Positions 23,406 through 32,885 are shown, counted from the first letter of the stretch. The stretch is DNA of 64,000 nucleotides from Bacteroidales bacterium (GCA_024693285.1 JAILLE010000055.1:1-64000), one strand, 5' to 3'. Numbers and translations: made by a program. The notes: generated by a model not told the origin, from the sequence alone.

Positions 23406-24026
23406 ATGAAAGTTCTGATTATTAATGGTAGTCCCAGGCGTAATGGGAATACATCAGTTGCCCTGGCTGAGATTGCCAAGCAGCTGGATAAAAACGGCGT
23501 AGACAGCGAGATAGTCTGGATCGGCAACAAGCCAATCCGTGGTTGCATCGCCTGCGACCAGTGCAAGGCGAAACCAGGCGCCTGTGTGTTCAACGATGAT
23601 ATTTGCAACGAGATCAGCGCCAAATACGCTGAGGCGGACGCTTTGATTGTCGGTTCACCTGTCTATTACGGGCAGCCCAACGGGGCCCTTCTGAGCATCA
23701 TCCAGCGCTCATTCCATTCGAACGGAAAGAATATTTCCGGCAAACCGGCGGCAGCCGTCGCTGTATGCCGGCGTGGCGGCTCCACAGCGGCTTTCCAGAC
23801 GCTGAATATGCCATTCCTGATAATGGATATGCCAGTCGTAAGCTCACAGTATTGGAACATCGTTTTCGGCCGGGAGCCCGGACAGGCCTCGCTGGATGCC
23901 GAAGGATTACAGACCATGCGCGCCTTGGCGAACAACATGGCCTTCTATCTTAAATCCACAGAGGGCAAGAAGGCTCCAGGACGTGGCGATGAGCCGTGGG
24001 AGCCGACGCATTTCATCAGGCCTTAG
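23406..24026 (+). CDS. NADPH-dependent FMN reductase/flavodoxin-family protein
   Basis: A 206-aa cytoplasmic flavodoxin-like oxidoreductase (multimeric flavodoxin, WrbA/IsiB-like). LIINGSPRRNGNTSVALAEI is the phosphate-binding loop; RGCIACDQCKAKPGACVFND has a cysteine cluster typical of the group; DALIVGSPVYYGQPNGAL is the flavin-ring loop. It closes the deoD-phzF-elaA-flavodoxin run. Its last 11 bases overlap the convergent LytTR gene. Confidence 0.87.
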   Translation: MKVLIINGSPRRNGNTSVALAEIAKQLDKNGVDSEIVWIGNKPIRGCIACDQCKAKPGACVFNDDICNEISAKYAEADALIVGSPVYYGQPNGALLSIIQRSFHSNGKNISGKPAAAVAVCRRGGSTAAFQTLNMPFLIMDMPVVSSQYWNIVFGREPGQASLDAEGLQTMRALANNMAFYLKSTEGKKAPGRGDEPWEPTHFIRP

Positions 24027-24723
24027 AGCAAGATTCAAGGTACTCCGCGAAAGCTGGCCTGAATATCTCTCCCACGTGGAGAGTGACACCATTATCCAAT
24101 TTGACACTGGTTCTGGACGCCTCAGAAATGTGGCGCAGGGATACTATATAAGAACGGTGAATCCGCATGAAATGTCCCGCTGGCAGTTCCTCAACGAGGC
24201 GTTTCATGCTATATAACACAATGACAGGCACTTCCGCATCTTCAAGGAATATCTTGACATATTCGCTCATGCTCTCCACATAGATGATCTTGCGGGCATC
24301 GATGTTTATCGTACGGTAATCCGCCTTAAAGCGCAAGATCGGATCCTCTTCCTGGGCAGCCAAAGCAGCCTTCATCTCAAAATGCTCACGAAGCTTTTCG
24401 CATGAAACCAGGAACTCATTGAAGCTGAACGGTTTGAGAAGATAGTCAATAGCATTGACCCGGAAACCTTCCACAGCATACTCCGAATAAGCTGTAGTGA
24501 ACACCACCGCCGGAGGATCCGGCAACGACTTGATGAATTCCATCCCGCTGAGGTCCGGCATATTAATATCCAGGAACACAGCGTCAACTGACTTTAAATG
24601 AGGCCTTGCCGCGGCAGCGCTACTGCATCCGGCCACAAGTGTCAGGAAAGGCACCTTCGCGATATACATTTCCAACTGGCGCAAAGCCAGAGGCTCATCA
24701 TCTATGGCCAGGACACGTATCAT
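24016..24723 (-). CDS. LytTR-family response regulator
   Basis: A 235-aa two-component regulator. Residues 1-120 are a CheY-like receiver with Asp52 in VFLDINMPDLSG and acidic pocket DDE; residues about 135-235 are a LytTR DNA-binding domain (RTINIDARKIIYVESMSEYV, HFMRIHRSYIVSLRHI). It is encoded with, and overlaps by 4 bases (ATGA), the histidine kinase upstream. The regulon is unknown. Confidence 0.92.
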   Translation of the reverse strand: MIRVLAIDDEPLALRQLEMYIAKVPFLTLVAGCSSAAAARPHLKSVDAVFLDINMPDLSGMEFIKSLPDPPAVVFTTAYSEYAVEGFRVNAIDYLLKPFSFNEFLVSCEKLREHFEMKAALAAQEEDPILRFKADYRTINIDARKIIYVESMSEYVKIFLEDAEVPVIVLYSMKRLVEELPAGHFMRIHRSYIVSLRHISEASRTSVKLDNGVTLHVGEIFRPAFAEYLESCSKA

Positions 24724-25724
24724 GACAGTTGGATTTCAGGTTGTGAAGGAATAGCCATCAGCACATCATATCTGCCGGAGTTCTCATCAATGGAAAGCGT
24801 ATATGAATTGCCGTACAGCAATGCCATCCGCTTCCTGATATTCTCCAAACCGAGGCCATGCCGCTCATCCCCCTCGACCTGATGGATGGAGTTGGAGCAC
24901 AGGAAAACAACCTTATTCTCCTGCTTTTCCACTTTGATACGGATGAACGAATCGGCCGAATAGCTGACGCCATGTTTGAAAGCGTTCTCAACAAAGGAAG
25001 CCATCACCAATGGAGGCACACTCACCCCGCTCCGATCCTCAGGGAAGATAGTCTCGATATGGACGGAATCTTCAGGATAACGAAGTCGCATAAGCGATAT
25101 GAAGTGCTCAATAAAGTCCAGTTCCTTCGCCAGCGGAATTGTGGGCGAATCTCCTTCATAAAGGAGTATGCGCATCATTTTCGAAAACTCCTCTATGCTC
25201 TCCTTCGCTTTCTCCGGATCGATATCCACAAGCGCGTGAATATTATTGAGCGTGTTCATGAAGAAATGAGGATTGATCTGATACCGAAGGGATTCCAGCC
25301 TCTGGCTCAGGTTCTCTGCCTGCAATTCCTTCATTCTGCGTTCCTCCCGCTTGGATTCAATATAGAAATATATACCTAGGTCCGCTCCGATAAGGAGAAC
25401 GCCAATAATCAATCGCATTATCTCCGGCCGTAGCGGTCTATGCCCTTTTCTTTCAGGCTGATTCCGGAATCCAGGAAAAGGTTCTTTATCCGGTTCCGGC
25501 CGAGGTTCACGGTCTCTGATAAAAGGCGGAGGAGCCTGTTCAGTCCGCAATCTCTTGGATGGAGGAACGTCTGGACGTCCCGCGGGAGAAAGAGTCCATA
25601 CACCGAACAAGACGAGAAGCAGAGACAATAGCCCAATATAAAGCGGAAGTTTCTTCCTGATCAAGGGTGTCAGGAGGAAATGATGCGCCAGAACAAGCAG
25701 GATAAATGGCAATAGGGTCCTCAT
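24720..25724 (-). CDS. LytS-like sensor histidine kinase
   Basis: A 334-aa membrane kinase of the LytS/YehU (His_kinase, PF06580) type with about three hydrophobic N-terminal segments, a proline-rich hydrophilic stretch (about 48-100), a further membrane segment (LIIGVLLIGADLGIYFY, about 105-121), a short coiled coil, and the phosphoacceptor His153 in YQINPHFFMNTLNNIHAL. The ATP-binding domain has ENAFKHG and GLGLENIRKRMALLYG. It partners the LytTR regulator and has no obvious extracellular sensor domain. Confidence 0.9.
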   Translation of the reverse strand: MRTLLPFILLVLAHHFLLTPLIRKKLPLYIGLLSLLLVLFGVWTLSPAGRPDVPPSKRLRTEQAPPPFIRDREPRPEPDKEPFPGFRNQPERKGHRPLRPEIMRLIIGVLLIGADLGIYFYIESKREERRMKELQAENLSQRLESLRYQINPHFFMNTLNNIHALVDIDPEKAKESIEEFSKMMRILLYEGDSPTIPLAKELDFIEHFISLMRLRYPEDSVHIETIFPEDRSGVSVPPLVMASFVENAFKHGVSYSADSFIRIKVEKQENKVVFLCSNSIHQVEGDERHGLGLENIRKRMALLYGNSYTLSIDENSGRYDVLMAIPSQPEIQLS

Positions 25725-25811
25725 CCACGATTCTTTTCACAAAAATACTACCTTTTTAAAACAAATCACAGGCATTCGTTGAAGAACTCGCGGTGTTCGT
25801 TGAATACCTGA

Positions 25812-26951
25812 CTATTTGCCCAGGGAAAAGAAATTGGTAGTCTCGTAGGTGTTCCAGTTGCGTAAGGACAGAGTGATGTTTTTCTGGTCATAGACGTTGC
25901 TGTACTGCGTGTCCTCGACTGTGCCATCCTCCCACAAGAGATCTTTCCAATGAACCTGGGCAAGGCATTCCTGCGCCTCTTCCAATGTCAGTTTCCCATT
26001 GTGGCCGTCCAGATAAGCCGTGGCGGTCTCATAACGCCACCAGCTTTTGCTATGGGGATTCCCGACAGCGATATCCGGCTCTGTGGTGTAGTACTTCTCA
26101 GAGAGCAGATGGTTAGTGACTAGCATATATTCATCGTCAGGATCCTTCCTGACGATCATGGTCTTCCAGCCATCTTCCTTGTCGAATTCCACGACAGCGC
26201 AGTCTCCATTCGCGTCCGCCACCATGTAATGATAGCCTGAACCTACGGTCGCGTCATGCCGTACATCAACTGTTTCCAATAAGGCCAAGGCTTCCTCAAC
26301 GGTAGCGCAGCGATCCAGCCACAGACGCATTATGATAGTCGTTCCGACGTCGTGCTTGTCGGTAGCCTGCTGGGAAGCCTGCTTCGGAAGAGCCATGATG
26401 GAGGTGCAGAGACCTTTCTCGTTGATTCCGTCGACAGGAGCATAGACAGCGGCCAGACAGCTGACTTTTGTCATGAAAGAGGTCGGTAACTTATCCAGCG
26501 AATATCCGAAATGGGACATGTCGCTGACCGCTATCGATGAATAACCCTTCTTCGGGCGGGAAATCGTCACCATCGTCGGGTTCTTGTAATAATCGTAGTT
26601 GCGGCCATACCAGAAGCCGTCTCCGTCAGCCTTACCGGCCTGGAAACTCGTGCAGTTGAAAGTCTCTAACTCGCCATTCTCATCGGCCACCTGGGCGCTC
26701 TTCATTTTGATGGGAATGCCTTTGCCAATACGGCTGATGATATAATCAAGCAGTTCCGGATTCTCGTCAATATCTTTCGCCACAACATCGTCCAGATCAT
26801 AGGCAGCCTTGTATTCCATCTGGTACAAGTAATGGTTCCCATCGACGGAACGGACAGAACGGAGAGTGGCTATCTCGCCGCTCCAGATGAGAGCGACAGC
26901 GACGAAAATCGCGGCAACGATAGCCAGGATCCAGAGGAGAATCTTCTTCAT
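25812..26951 (-). CDS. Linear amide C-N hydrolase, choloylglycine-hydrolase family
   Basis: Ntn-hydrolase-type amidase, 379 aa, with an N-terminal membrane anchor or signal (WILAIVAAIFVAVALIW). The nucleophile is probably Cys100 in FNCTSF, followed by GRNYDYYK (116-123), the usual Arg-Asn-x-Asp set. In classic bile-salt hydrolases the Cys is residue 2, so this copy must be processed or uses a longer prodomain, as in acid-ceramidase/penicillin-acylase-like members. The substrate could be a bile salt, N-acyl amino acid or other linear amide and cannot be assigned here. The DUF4491 gene lies 12 bases upstream. Confidence 0.78.
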   Translation of the reverse strand: MKKILLWILAIVAAIFVAVALIWSGEIATLRSVRSVDGNHYLYQMEYKAAYDLDDVVAKDIDENPELLDYIISRIGKGIPIKMKSAQVADENGELETFNCTSFQAGKADGDGFWYGRNYDYYKNPTMVTISRPKKGYSSIAVSDMSHFGYSLDKLPTSFMTKVSCLAAVYAPVDGINEKGLCTSIMALPKQASQQATDKHDVGTTIIMRLWLDRCATVEEALALLETVDVRHDATVGSGYHYMVADANGDCAVVEFDKEDGWKTMIVRKDPDDEYMLVTNHLLSEKYYTTEPDIAVGNPHSKSWWRYETATAYLDGHNGKLTLEEAQECLAQVHWKDLLWEDGTVEDTQYSNVYDQKNITLSLRNWNTYETTNFFSLGK

Positions 26952-26963
26952 GATCTACGTGTT

Positions 26964-27287
26964 TTATTGATTATTACCCTTATTCCTTTTGCTCTCGTAA
27001 TAGGAATGACGCTTGGGATTCTCCGGGAACCAGCCCTTGAGGACTCGTGTTTCCTGGCGGAACATCTCATGTATCGCCCAGAAACACGAGAAAGCGAAAC
27101 CGCCAAGAATAGTTGAGATGACAGCGTCCTTTATGAAAAGGGACGCCCCAGTACATATAAGGCCAACCATTAGCCAGATCCACCAGCTTCGCTTGCCCCA
27201 AGCATATTCCATTTTGATGACGGCCGGGTGGCATATTCCTATACTCAGGAAAACCGCCGCGCCAACTATTATTCCACTGAAATTCAT
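26964..27287 (-). CDS. DUF4491 family membrane protein
   Basis: A 107-aa protein with three or four transmembrane helices: FSGIIVGAAVFLSIGICHPA, WWIWLMVGLICTGASLFI, ISTILGGFAFSCFWAIHEMF. The C-terminal KGWFPENPKR is characteristic of DUF4491, common in Bacteroidales. The function is unknown. It probably heads a two-gene transcript with the amide hydrolase. Confidence 0.85.
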   Translation of the reverse strand: MNFSGIIVGAAVFLSIGICHPAVIKMEYAWGKRSWWIWLMVGLICTGASLFIKDAVISTILGGFAFSCFWAIHEMFRQETRVLKGWFPENPKRHSYYESKRNKGNNQ

Positions 27288-27364
27288 TGCTTACTAATCA
27301 TTTATCCTTATTTCCAAAATTGTAACTCAATTTGTTTCATCCACCAAAGATAACCATTTTTTCA

Positions 27365-27372
27365 TATCTTCG
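27365..27372 (+). promoter_or_regulatory. TATCTTCG -7 element upstream of the AmmeMemoRadiSam genes
   Basis: TATCTTCG followed by CG, 16 bases before ATG 27389, matching the house -7 box. It indicates the transcript start is inside the track's longer 27332 ORF and supports the later start codon. Confidence 0.45.
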
Positions 27373-27388
27373 CGAAAGAAGGTTTGTC

Positions 27389-28819
27389 ATGTCCAAAGAA
27401 ACACAAAAAACGAGAAAGCCGGCGGTTGCCGGTTCTTTCTACCCCGCATCAGCGAGAGAAATCAAATCCATGCTGGGAGGATGGCTCCATCCTTCCGAAA
27501 ACGATGCCCTGACGCCCCCCAGGGCGATTATTGTCCCCCACGCGGGATATGTGTTCAGCGGTGAAGTGGCCGCCGCGGCATACAACCGTATCCCGTCCGG
27601 ACATCAGTACAAGAGGGTTTTCTTGCTCGGTCCAAGCCACAGGGCAGGATTCGCCGGAGCGAGTGTGGACACAGTGTACTCCTTTGCGGAGACTCCCCTG
27701 GGAAAGGTTCCTATTGACATCTCACTTGGGAAGAGACTGATCAGCGAAGGGAAAGGGGCCTTCACTTTCTGGAGCGAGGCCGCTCATGATGGCGAGCATT
27801 GCCTCGAGGTCCAGTTACCTTTCCTGCAGATGGTCTTCGGAGATGTTCCGCCCATTGTCCCGATTGTGATCGGGACCGAGCGCCTAAGCGTCATCCAAAA
27901 TATAGCCAAAGCGTTGGAGCCGTATTTCAACGAAGATAACTTATTCATTATCAGTTCTGATTTCTCCCACTACCCATCATATGAAGACGCCAGATCCTCA
28001 GATCTTTATCTGGCGGAGACTATAACCACAGGAGGTCTTGAAGAGTTCTTGGAGGCCCTGAGACAGATCGACAAGAAAGACTTTCCCGGCCAAGGCACCG
28101 CAGCCTGCGGAGCCTGTGCAATTGCCGTGCTCCTTGAGATGATGGACGCGCAGGGACGGGACAGCTTCTCCGCCGAGCATGTGATGTACAGGAACTCCGG
28201 AGACTCCATATATGGCGACAAAGACAGGGTCGTGGGATATAATTCCATCGTTTTCACATCATCCGACCACCTGTTCCACTTCACTCAGGAAGAGAAGGAG
28301 AAGATGATCGCCACCGCGCGAGCTTCCATATATTCTTATCTCGGTCTTAAATATGACGGGGATGACTCCCCTGTCGGAGTATTGAAAGAAAAAGGATACG
28401 GGGTGTTCGTCACGCTTAATCTAAATGGCAATCTGCGTGGGTGCATCGGAAGGTTCACTTCCCCATCAAGCCTCCACTCCACGATAAGGGAGATGGCTCG
28501 GAGCGCCGCCTTTGATGATCCTCGTTTCCCAGCGCTCTCCAAAAAGGAAGCCCAGGAGATTGAGATTGAGGTTTCAGTCCTCTCCCCTCTTAAAAGAATA
28601 CAATCCATAGATGAGTTCAAGTTGGGCAGGGACGGGATCTACATGATAAAGGGATATAACCACGGGACCTTCCTGCCACAAGTGGCGAAGGAGACCGGCT
28701 GGAATACGGAGGAGTTCCTTGGGCACTGCGCCAGGGACAAGGCTGGAATAGGCTATTACGGCTGGAAGGACGCCGAGCTTTACACCTATCAGACAGAGGT
28801 CGTCAAAGAATATGACTGA
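27389..28819 (+). CDS. AmmeMemoRadiSam protein B-A fusion (Memo + AMMECR1 domains)
   Basis: A 476-aa fusion. Residues about 8-290 are a Memo-like domain (AVAGSFYPASAREIKSMLGG, IVPHAGYVFSG with conserved His, HDGEHCLEVQLPFLQM, IISSDFSHYPSYEDA and ACGACAIAVLL). Residues about 300-476 are an AMMECR1 domain (GVFVTLNLNGNLRGCIGRF and DDPRFPALSKKEAQEIEIEV). In most bacteria these are separate genes beside the radical-SAM gene that overlaps here by 8 bases. The substrate of the system is not established to my knowledge. ATG 27389 is used, since the promoter lies between it and the track start. Confidence 0.9.
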   Translation: MSKETQKTRKPAVAGSFYPASAREIKSMLGGWLHPSENDALTPPRAIIVPHAGYVFSGEVAAAAYNRIPSGHQYKRVFLLGPSHRAGFAGASVDTVYSFAETPLGKVPIDISLGKRLISEGKGAFTFWSEAAHDGEHCLEVQLPFLQMVFGDVPPIVPIVIGTERLSVIQNIAKALEPYFNEDNLFIISSDFSHYPSYEDARSSDLYLAETITTGGLEEFLEALRQIDKKDFPGQGTAACGACAIAVLLEMMDAQGRDSFSAEHVMYRNSGDSIYGDKDRVVGYNSIVFTSSDHLFHFTQEEKEKMIATARASIYSYLGLKYDGDDSPVGVLKEKGYGVFVTLNLNGNLRGCIGRFTSPSSLHSTIREMARSAAFDDPRFPALSKKEAQEIEIEVSVLSPLKRIQSIDEFKLGRDGIYMIKGYNHGTFLPQVAKETGWNTEEFLGHCARDKAGIGYYGWKDAELYTYQTEVVKEYD

Positions 28820-29675
28820 GGCAAGGTTCTATAAAGCTACCGGTGATGGAGTCCGGTGCCTGCTTTGTCCTCACCATTGCCTCATAAAGGAGGGAAAAAG
28901 GGGCATCTGCCGGAGCCGCGAATGCCATGACGGGAAGCTTTATGCCCTATCCTATGGCAAGCTCTGCGCTCTCGCCATCGATCCTGTTGAGAAGAAACCC
29001 CTGAACCGCTTCATGCCGGGAACATATTGCCTGTCACTGAGTTGCACCGGATGTAACCTTTCCTGCCGGTGGTGTCAGAACAGCGATATCTCCCAGGCCG
29101 CACCGGAAGATTCGGACCACACTACACTCTCGCCGGAAGAAGTGGTCGCGGCATGTATCAAGAACAGCTTGCCATCCATCGCCTACACCTACACCGAGCC
29201 GTTCACCTGGTGGGAATACATGTTCGACATAGCCGTCCTGGCTCATGAGAAGGGCCTTAAGAATATACTGGTCTCGGCAGGATATGTCGAGAAAGAGCCT
29301 CTGAATGAGATACTTCCGTTTATTGATGCGGCGAATATAGACATCAAAGCCATGGATGACTCATTCTATCGTAAATATTGTGGAGCCACTCTTTCTCCAG
29401 TGCTGGAGAACATACTCGCCATGAAAGAGGCTGGCGTCCATTTAGAGATAACCAACCTGCTAGTCACCGGCCTGAATGACTCGGCGGAACAGGTTGGAAA
29501 GTTATGCGAGTGGATGGTTTCAAATGGACTGCAAGACGTGCCGCTTCACTTCAGCAGGTTCTTCCCGAGATACAAGATGACTGAAACTACTCCAACCCCG
29601 AAGGCGTCCCTTGTCATGGCCAGGGACATCGCCCTCACCTCCGGAATAAAAACCGTCTATCTAGGCAATATCTGA
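28812..29675 (+). CDS. amrS: AmmeMemoRadiSam system radical SAM enzyme
   Basis: A 287-aa radical SAM enzyme. The cluster motif CNLSCRWC (Cys81, 85, 88) fits CxxxCxxC; N-terminal CLLCPHHC and CRSREC give further cysteines (about 16-38) of the kind found in PflA-like/AmrS proteins. NILVSAGYVEKEPLNEIL and FHPRY-type tail FSRFFPRYKMTETTPTP match the family. It lies in one translational unit with the BA fusion (start overlaps the preceding stop). Confidence 0.9.
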   Translation: MTEARFYKATGDGVRCLLCPHHCLIKEGKRGICRSRECHDGKLYALSYGKLCALAIDPVEKKPLNRFMPGTYCLSLSCTGCNLSCRWCQNSDISQAAPEDSDHTTLSPEEVVAACIKNSLPSIAYTYTEPFTWWEYMFDIAVLAHEKGLKNILVSAGYVEKEPLNEILPFIDAANIDIKAMDDSFYRKYCGATLSPVLENILAMKEAGVHLEITNLLVTGLNDSAEQVGKLCEWMVSNGLQDVPLHFSRFFPRYKMTETTPTPKASLVMARDIALTSGIKTVYLGNI

Positions 29676-30557
29676 TTTCTTCGGTTCCATGTGCAATGTG
29701 ACCAGGGCGTCCGGACCGAAGCGCTCTTTCAACTTGCGCTCAATGGCCGAGGCATGCTCATGTGCGGAGCTGAGCGGGAGATTCCCGTCCATCCGGATAT
29801 GTGATTCAATCGCGATACGGTTGCCGATACGGCGGGTCCGGAGATTGTGCGGCTCTGACACATCTGGAAATGAAGCGATTATATCCAATATCTCATGCTC
29901 CTCATCCGCCGACAATGACTGGTCCGTCAATTCGCCCATGCTGTCTTTCAGCAGGTCATAGGCCACCTTCATCAGCATTCCTCCGACCACTATGGACGCC
30001 AGCGGATCCAGAACAGCCCAGCGTTCTCCCAGAAGAATGGCTCCTCCGATACCGATCGCCGCGCCTATCGAGGAAAGAGCGTCGCTCCTATGATGCCAGG
30101 CATTGGCGACAACCGCTTGAGAATCCAGTTTCCTTCCTCTAACTACAGTGTAACGGTATAGGATTTCCTTGACCAGAATCGAGACAACAGCGGCCAGAAG
30201 CGCCAGTTTTCCAGGGACTTCCAGAGTCTCACCACCTAGCCAATGGGCAAACTTTACAGCTCCGGACACTATAATCCAAATAGCCGCCCCAACCAATGCC
30301 AAGCCTATAAACAATGTCGCTATGGTCTCGAACTTACCGTGGCCATAATCGTGCGACTCATCCTGCGGTTTAGCGCTGACCTTCACAAACAATAGGACAA
30401 TGAGGTCTGTGAAGAAATCCGACAGGGAGTGAACGGCATCGGCGATCATCGCCGAGCTATGGCCTAATACACCGGCGACAAACTTGAACGTGAGAAGTGC
30501 CAGATTACCGGCGCTTCCCACGAGAGTGACTTTGTATATCTCTTTTTCCCGGCTCAT
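29661..30557 (-). CDS. Cation diffusion facilitator (CDF) metal exporter
   Basis: A 298-aa inner-membrane divalent-cation/proton antiporter (Zn2+, Fe2+ or similar). Metal sites are visible in ADAVHSLSDFFTDL (helix 2) and WHHRSDALSSIGA (helix 5); the C-terminal cytoplasmic domain contains SHIRMDGNLPLSSAHEHASA. ATG 30557 is chosen over TTG 30569. Its 3' end overlaps that of amrS by 15 bases on the other strand, and the M28 peptidase gene ends 8 bases upstream of its start. Confidence 0.9.
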   Translation of the reverse strand: MSREKEIYKVTLVGSAGNLALLTFKFVAGVLGHSSAMIADAVHSLSDFFTDLIVLLFVKVSAKPQDESHDYGHGKFETIATLFIGLALVGAAIWIIVSGAVKFAHWLGGETLEVPGKLALLAAVVSILVKEILYRYTVVRGRKLDSQAVVANAWHHRSDALSSIGAAIGIGGAILLGERWAVLDPLASIVVGGMLMKVAYDLLKDSMGELTDQSLSADEEHEILDIIASFPDVSEPHNLRTRRIGNRIAIESHIRMDGNLPLSSAHEHASAIERKLKERFGPDALVTLHMEPKKSDIA

Positions 30558-30565
30558 CACGCAAA

Positions 30566-31819
30566 TCAATATTCATTGATAAATGTAGTTACCAGTTTGA
30601 ATACAGGCTCGTAACTATCAAACACGGCGTTCTGCCAGTTATCCTTCGGGGTATGGTAATACTGGAAAGCGTCTCCCTCCTCGTTCTCAAGGAATATGCA
30701 AGGAACATGTCTGACAGCGAAAGGATAATGGTCACTGTTAGCGGCCAGATTCCCTCGATTCAACGCCTTGAAATAATGCTCACGCTCATTGATCCGCTCA
30801 AGCAAAGCGAACGCCCGCATCCCCTCATCACTGAGCTCACAGTATTGCACCGGGTTATTATCTCCTATCATATCTATATTAAAGAGATACTTTATCTGAG
30901 ATAGCGGAATAAGCGGATGATCAACATAATACTGCGACCCTCTAAGATTAGCATCCTCACCAGAGAAAGCGATGAAATACATGTCGTAAGGCGGCTTGTT
31001 AGCGGCATAATGCTTCGCAAGAGTCACGATTGCCGCCGTCCCGGAAGCGTTGTCATTGGCACCGGCATAGAACACTTTGCGGCCCAGATTCCCGAGATGG
31101 TCATAGTGCGCCGTGAACACATAGCAACTGTCGTGGCGGGCACCCTCCACTTTAGCGATGACATTGAAGCACTCGTAATCATCAAGGAATAAATTATCGA
31201 TATCGACCTTGACACTTTTAGCGTCTTTGGGAAACGATGGGCTGACCCAGATGATGGGTTTGTCCACCACCTTCTCTCCATACGCCTTATAGAACTTCAG
31301 TGGAGTCTCCCAGGTGTAAACCACTCCGGCGTTGGGAGCGCCGTCCTTGCTCTCAAGACGTCTGAAATCCTTGCCGTGCTTATAGGTGAACCAGAAGTCA
31401 CAGACCACCATCGCCCCTTTATTCTCAGGAAGGGCAAGGTCAGCGAAGATCTTATCCGCATTATAATTCAACGTGTCAACATAATAGAGCGGAAAGCTTC
31501 CCTTGACGCCCGGAGTGAATTCACGCACGGTGAAGTCTTCGCCAGCGACAAGTTTCTTGCCATCGACGGACATCTTCATCTTCTTCGGGAAGGTGTTGAT
31601 ATCCAATGTGAAAGGTTGAAGCGAGACCTCATCGGCCCCAGCTTTGACGAACTCTTTCTGAAGATATTTCCCGGCTTTGTTGGCCCCGTCTCGGGCATAG
31701 CCGCGGCCTTGGTATTTAGCCGAACTCAGTTCTTTGACAATGCTTTTGTAATGATCCAGATCCTGCGCCGACATCACCGAGGATACGAGCGCAAGGATAA
31801 TCAAAGCAATCCTTCTCAT
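30566..31819 (-). CDS. M28-family secreted aminopeptidase
   Basis: A 417-aa exported zinc peptidase. ATG 31819 gives a signal (RRIALIILALVSSVMSAQ). Metal-binding motifs are FTAHYDHLG, AGANDNASGTAA and AFSGEDANLRGS, and a terminal His segment HVPCIFLENE. The N-terminal half contains a PA-like insertion (KGAMVVCDFWFTYKHG). Substrate specificity is not evident. A second M28 peptidase lies at 49744-51309. Confidence 0.88.
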   Translation of the reverse strand: MRRIALIILALVSSVMSAQDLDHYKSIVKELSSAKYQGRGYARDGANKAGKYLQKEFVKAGADEVSLQPFTLDINTFPKKMKMSVDGKKLVAGEDFTVREFTPGVKGSFPLYYVDTLNYNADKIFADLALPENKGAMVVCDFWFTYKHGKDFRRLESKDGAPNAGVVYTWETPLKFYKAYGEKVVDKPIIWVSPSFPKDAKSVKVDIDNLFLDDYECFNVIAKVEGARHDSCYVFTAHYDHLGNLGRKVFYAGANDNASGTAAIVTLAKHYAANKPPYDMYFIAFSGEDANLRGSQYYVDHPLIPLSQIKYLFNIDMIGDNNPVQYCELSDEGMRAFALLERINEREHYFKALNRGNLAANSDHYPFAVRHVPCIFLENEEGDAFQYYHTPKDNWQNAVFDSYEPVFKLVTTFINEY

Positions 31820-31832
31820 AACTTGAAATGAC

Positions 31833-32858
31833 TTAAATCTGATAGAAGCCGACCTTCTTGTAGACTTTGCGGAGGGTCTTTCCGGCGATGTACGAGGCCT
31901 TCTCGGCGCCACGGATATACACATAGTTCAAATATGCCTTGTCCTTCATAAGAAGCTCGGCTTTCTCACGGATAGGGCGCAACTGCTCTATCACGACATC
32001 ACCGACGGCAGGCTTGAAAACGCCATAGCCCTTCCCTTCGAACTCCCGCTCGATCTCGGACATGGTCTTGCCGGTCAGTGTGGCATAGATATTCATCAGA
32101 TTTGAAACACCGGGCTTAGTGGCGGGATCAAATCGTACACAACGCTCCGTGTCGCTGTCTGTGACGGCCCTCTTGAACTTGCGGCGTATGTCATCCGGGC
32201 TGTCCATAAGGAACACGCAGCCGTCCGGAATGGACTTGGACATCTTGCTCTCAGGGGTGGTGAGCCCATAGATTCTGGCCCCAGTCTTCATGATCAGCGG
32301 CTCGGGGATAGTGAACACATCGCCATAAATGGAGTTGAAACGAGTGGCTATGTCGCGGCAAAGCTCGACGTGCTGCTTCTGATCCTCACCCACCGGAACG
32401 AAATCAGGCTGATAGAGAAGAATATCAGCGGCCATCAGGACCGGATAAGTGAACAAGCCAGCATTGATGTTGCTGCTGTACTTAGCGGACTTGTCCTTGA
32501 ACTGGGTCATACGGGACAGCTCCCCGAACATGGTGTAGCAGTTGAGAACCCACGCGAGCTGCGTGTGGGCGGGCACATGAGACTGGAGGAAAAGGGTGTT
32601 CAGCTCCGGATCCAAACCGCAGGCGATGTACTGCGCCAGCTGGTTGAGGGAACGCTTGCGAAGCTCGGCAGGATCCTGACGGACAGTAATCGTGTGCAGA
32701 TCCGCCATGAAATAATAGCACTCATAATCATTCACCCTGTCAGCCCAGTTCTTTATGGCTCCTAGATAGTTTCCCAAATGTAGGTCTCCGCTGGGCTGTA
32801 TGCCTGAAAGCATCCGCTTTTTCGGCTGCTCCTGAATCACTTGATTATCCTGCTGCAT
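31833..32858 (-). CDS. trpS: Tryptophanyl-tRNA synthetase
   Basis: Charges tRNA-Trp with tryptophan. The 341-aa class I synthetase shows the HIGH-like motif QPSGDLHLGNYLGAIKNW near residue 20, the KMSKS motif in SKMSKSIPDG, and CGLDPELNTLFLQSHVPAHT. The track's 32945 start is too long; ATG 32858 (MQQDNQ) gives a normal-length protein, and ATG at MLSGIQPS is a shorter alternative. A TATCTTCG promoter lies 28 bases upstream on this strand, back to back with the next gene's promoter. Confidence 0.93.
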   Translation of the reverse strand: MQQDNQVIQEQPKKRMLSGIQPSGDLHLGNYLGAIKNWADRVNDYECYYFMADLHTITVRQDPAELRKRSLNQLAQYIACGLDPELNTLFLQSHVPAHTQLAWVLNCYTMFGELSRMTQFKDKSAKYSSNINAGLFTYPVLMAADILLYQPDFVPVGEDQKQHVELCRDIATRFNSIYGDVFTIPEPLIMKTGARIYGLTTPESKMSKSIPDGCVFLMDSPDDIRRKFKRAVTDSDTERCVRFDPATKPGVSNLMNIYATLTGKTMSEIEREFEGKGYGVFKPAVGDVVIEQLRPIREKAELLMKDKAYLNYVYIRGAEKASYIAGKTLRKVYKKVGFYQI

Positions 32859-32885
32859 ATCCTGTTTTTTCCTTTGTACAAGACG

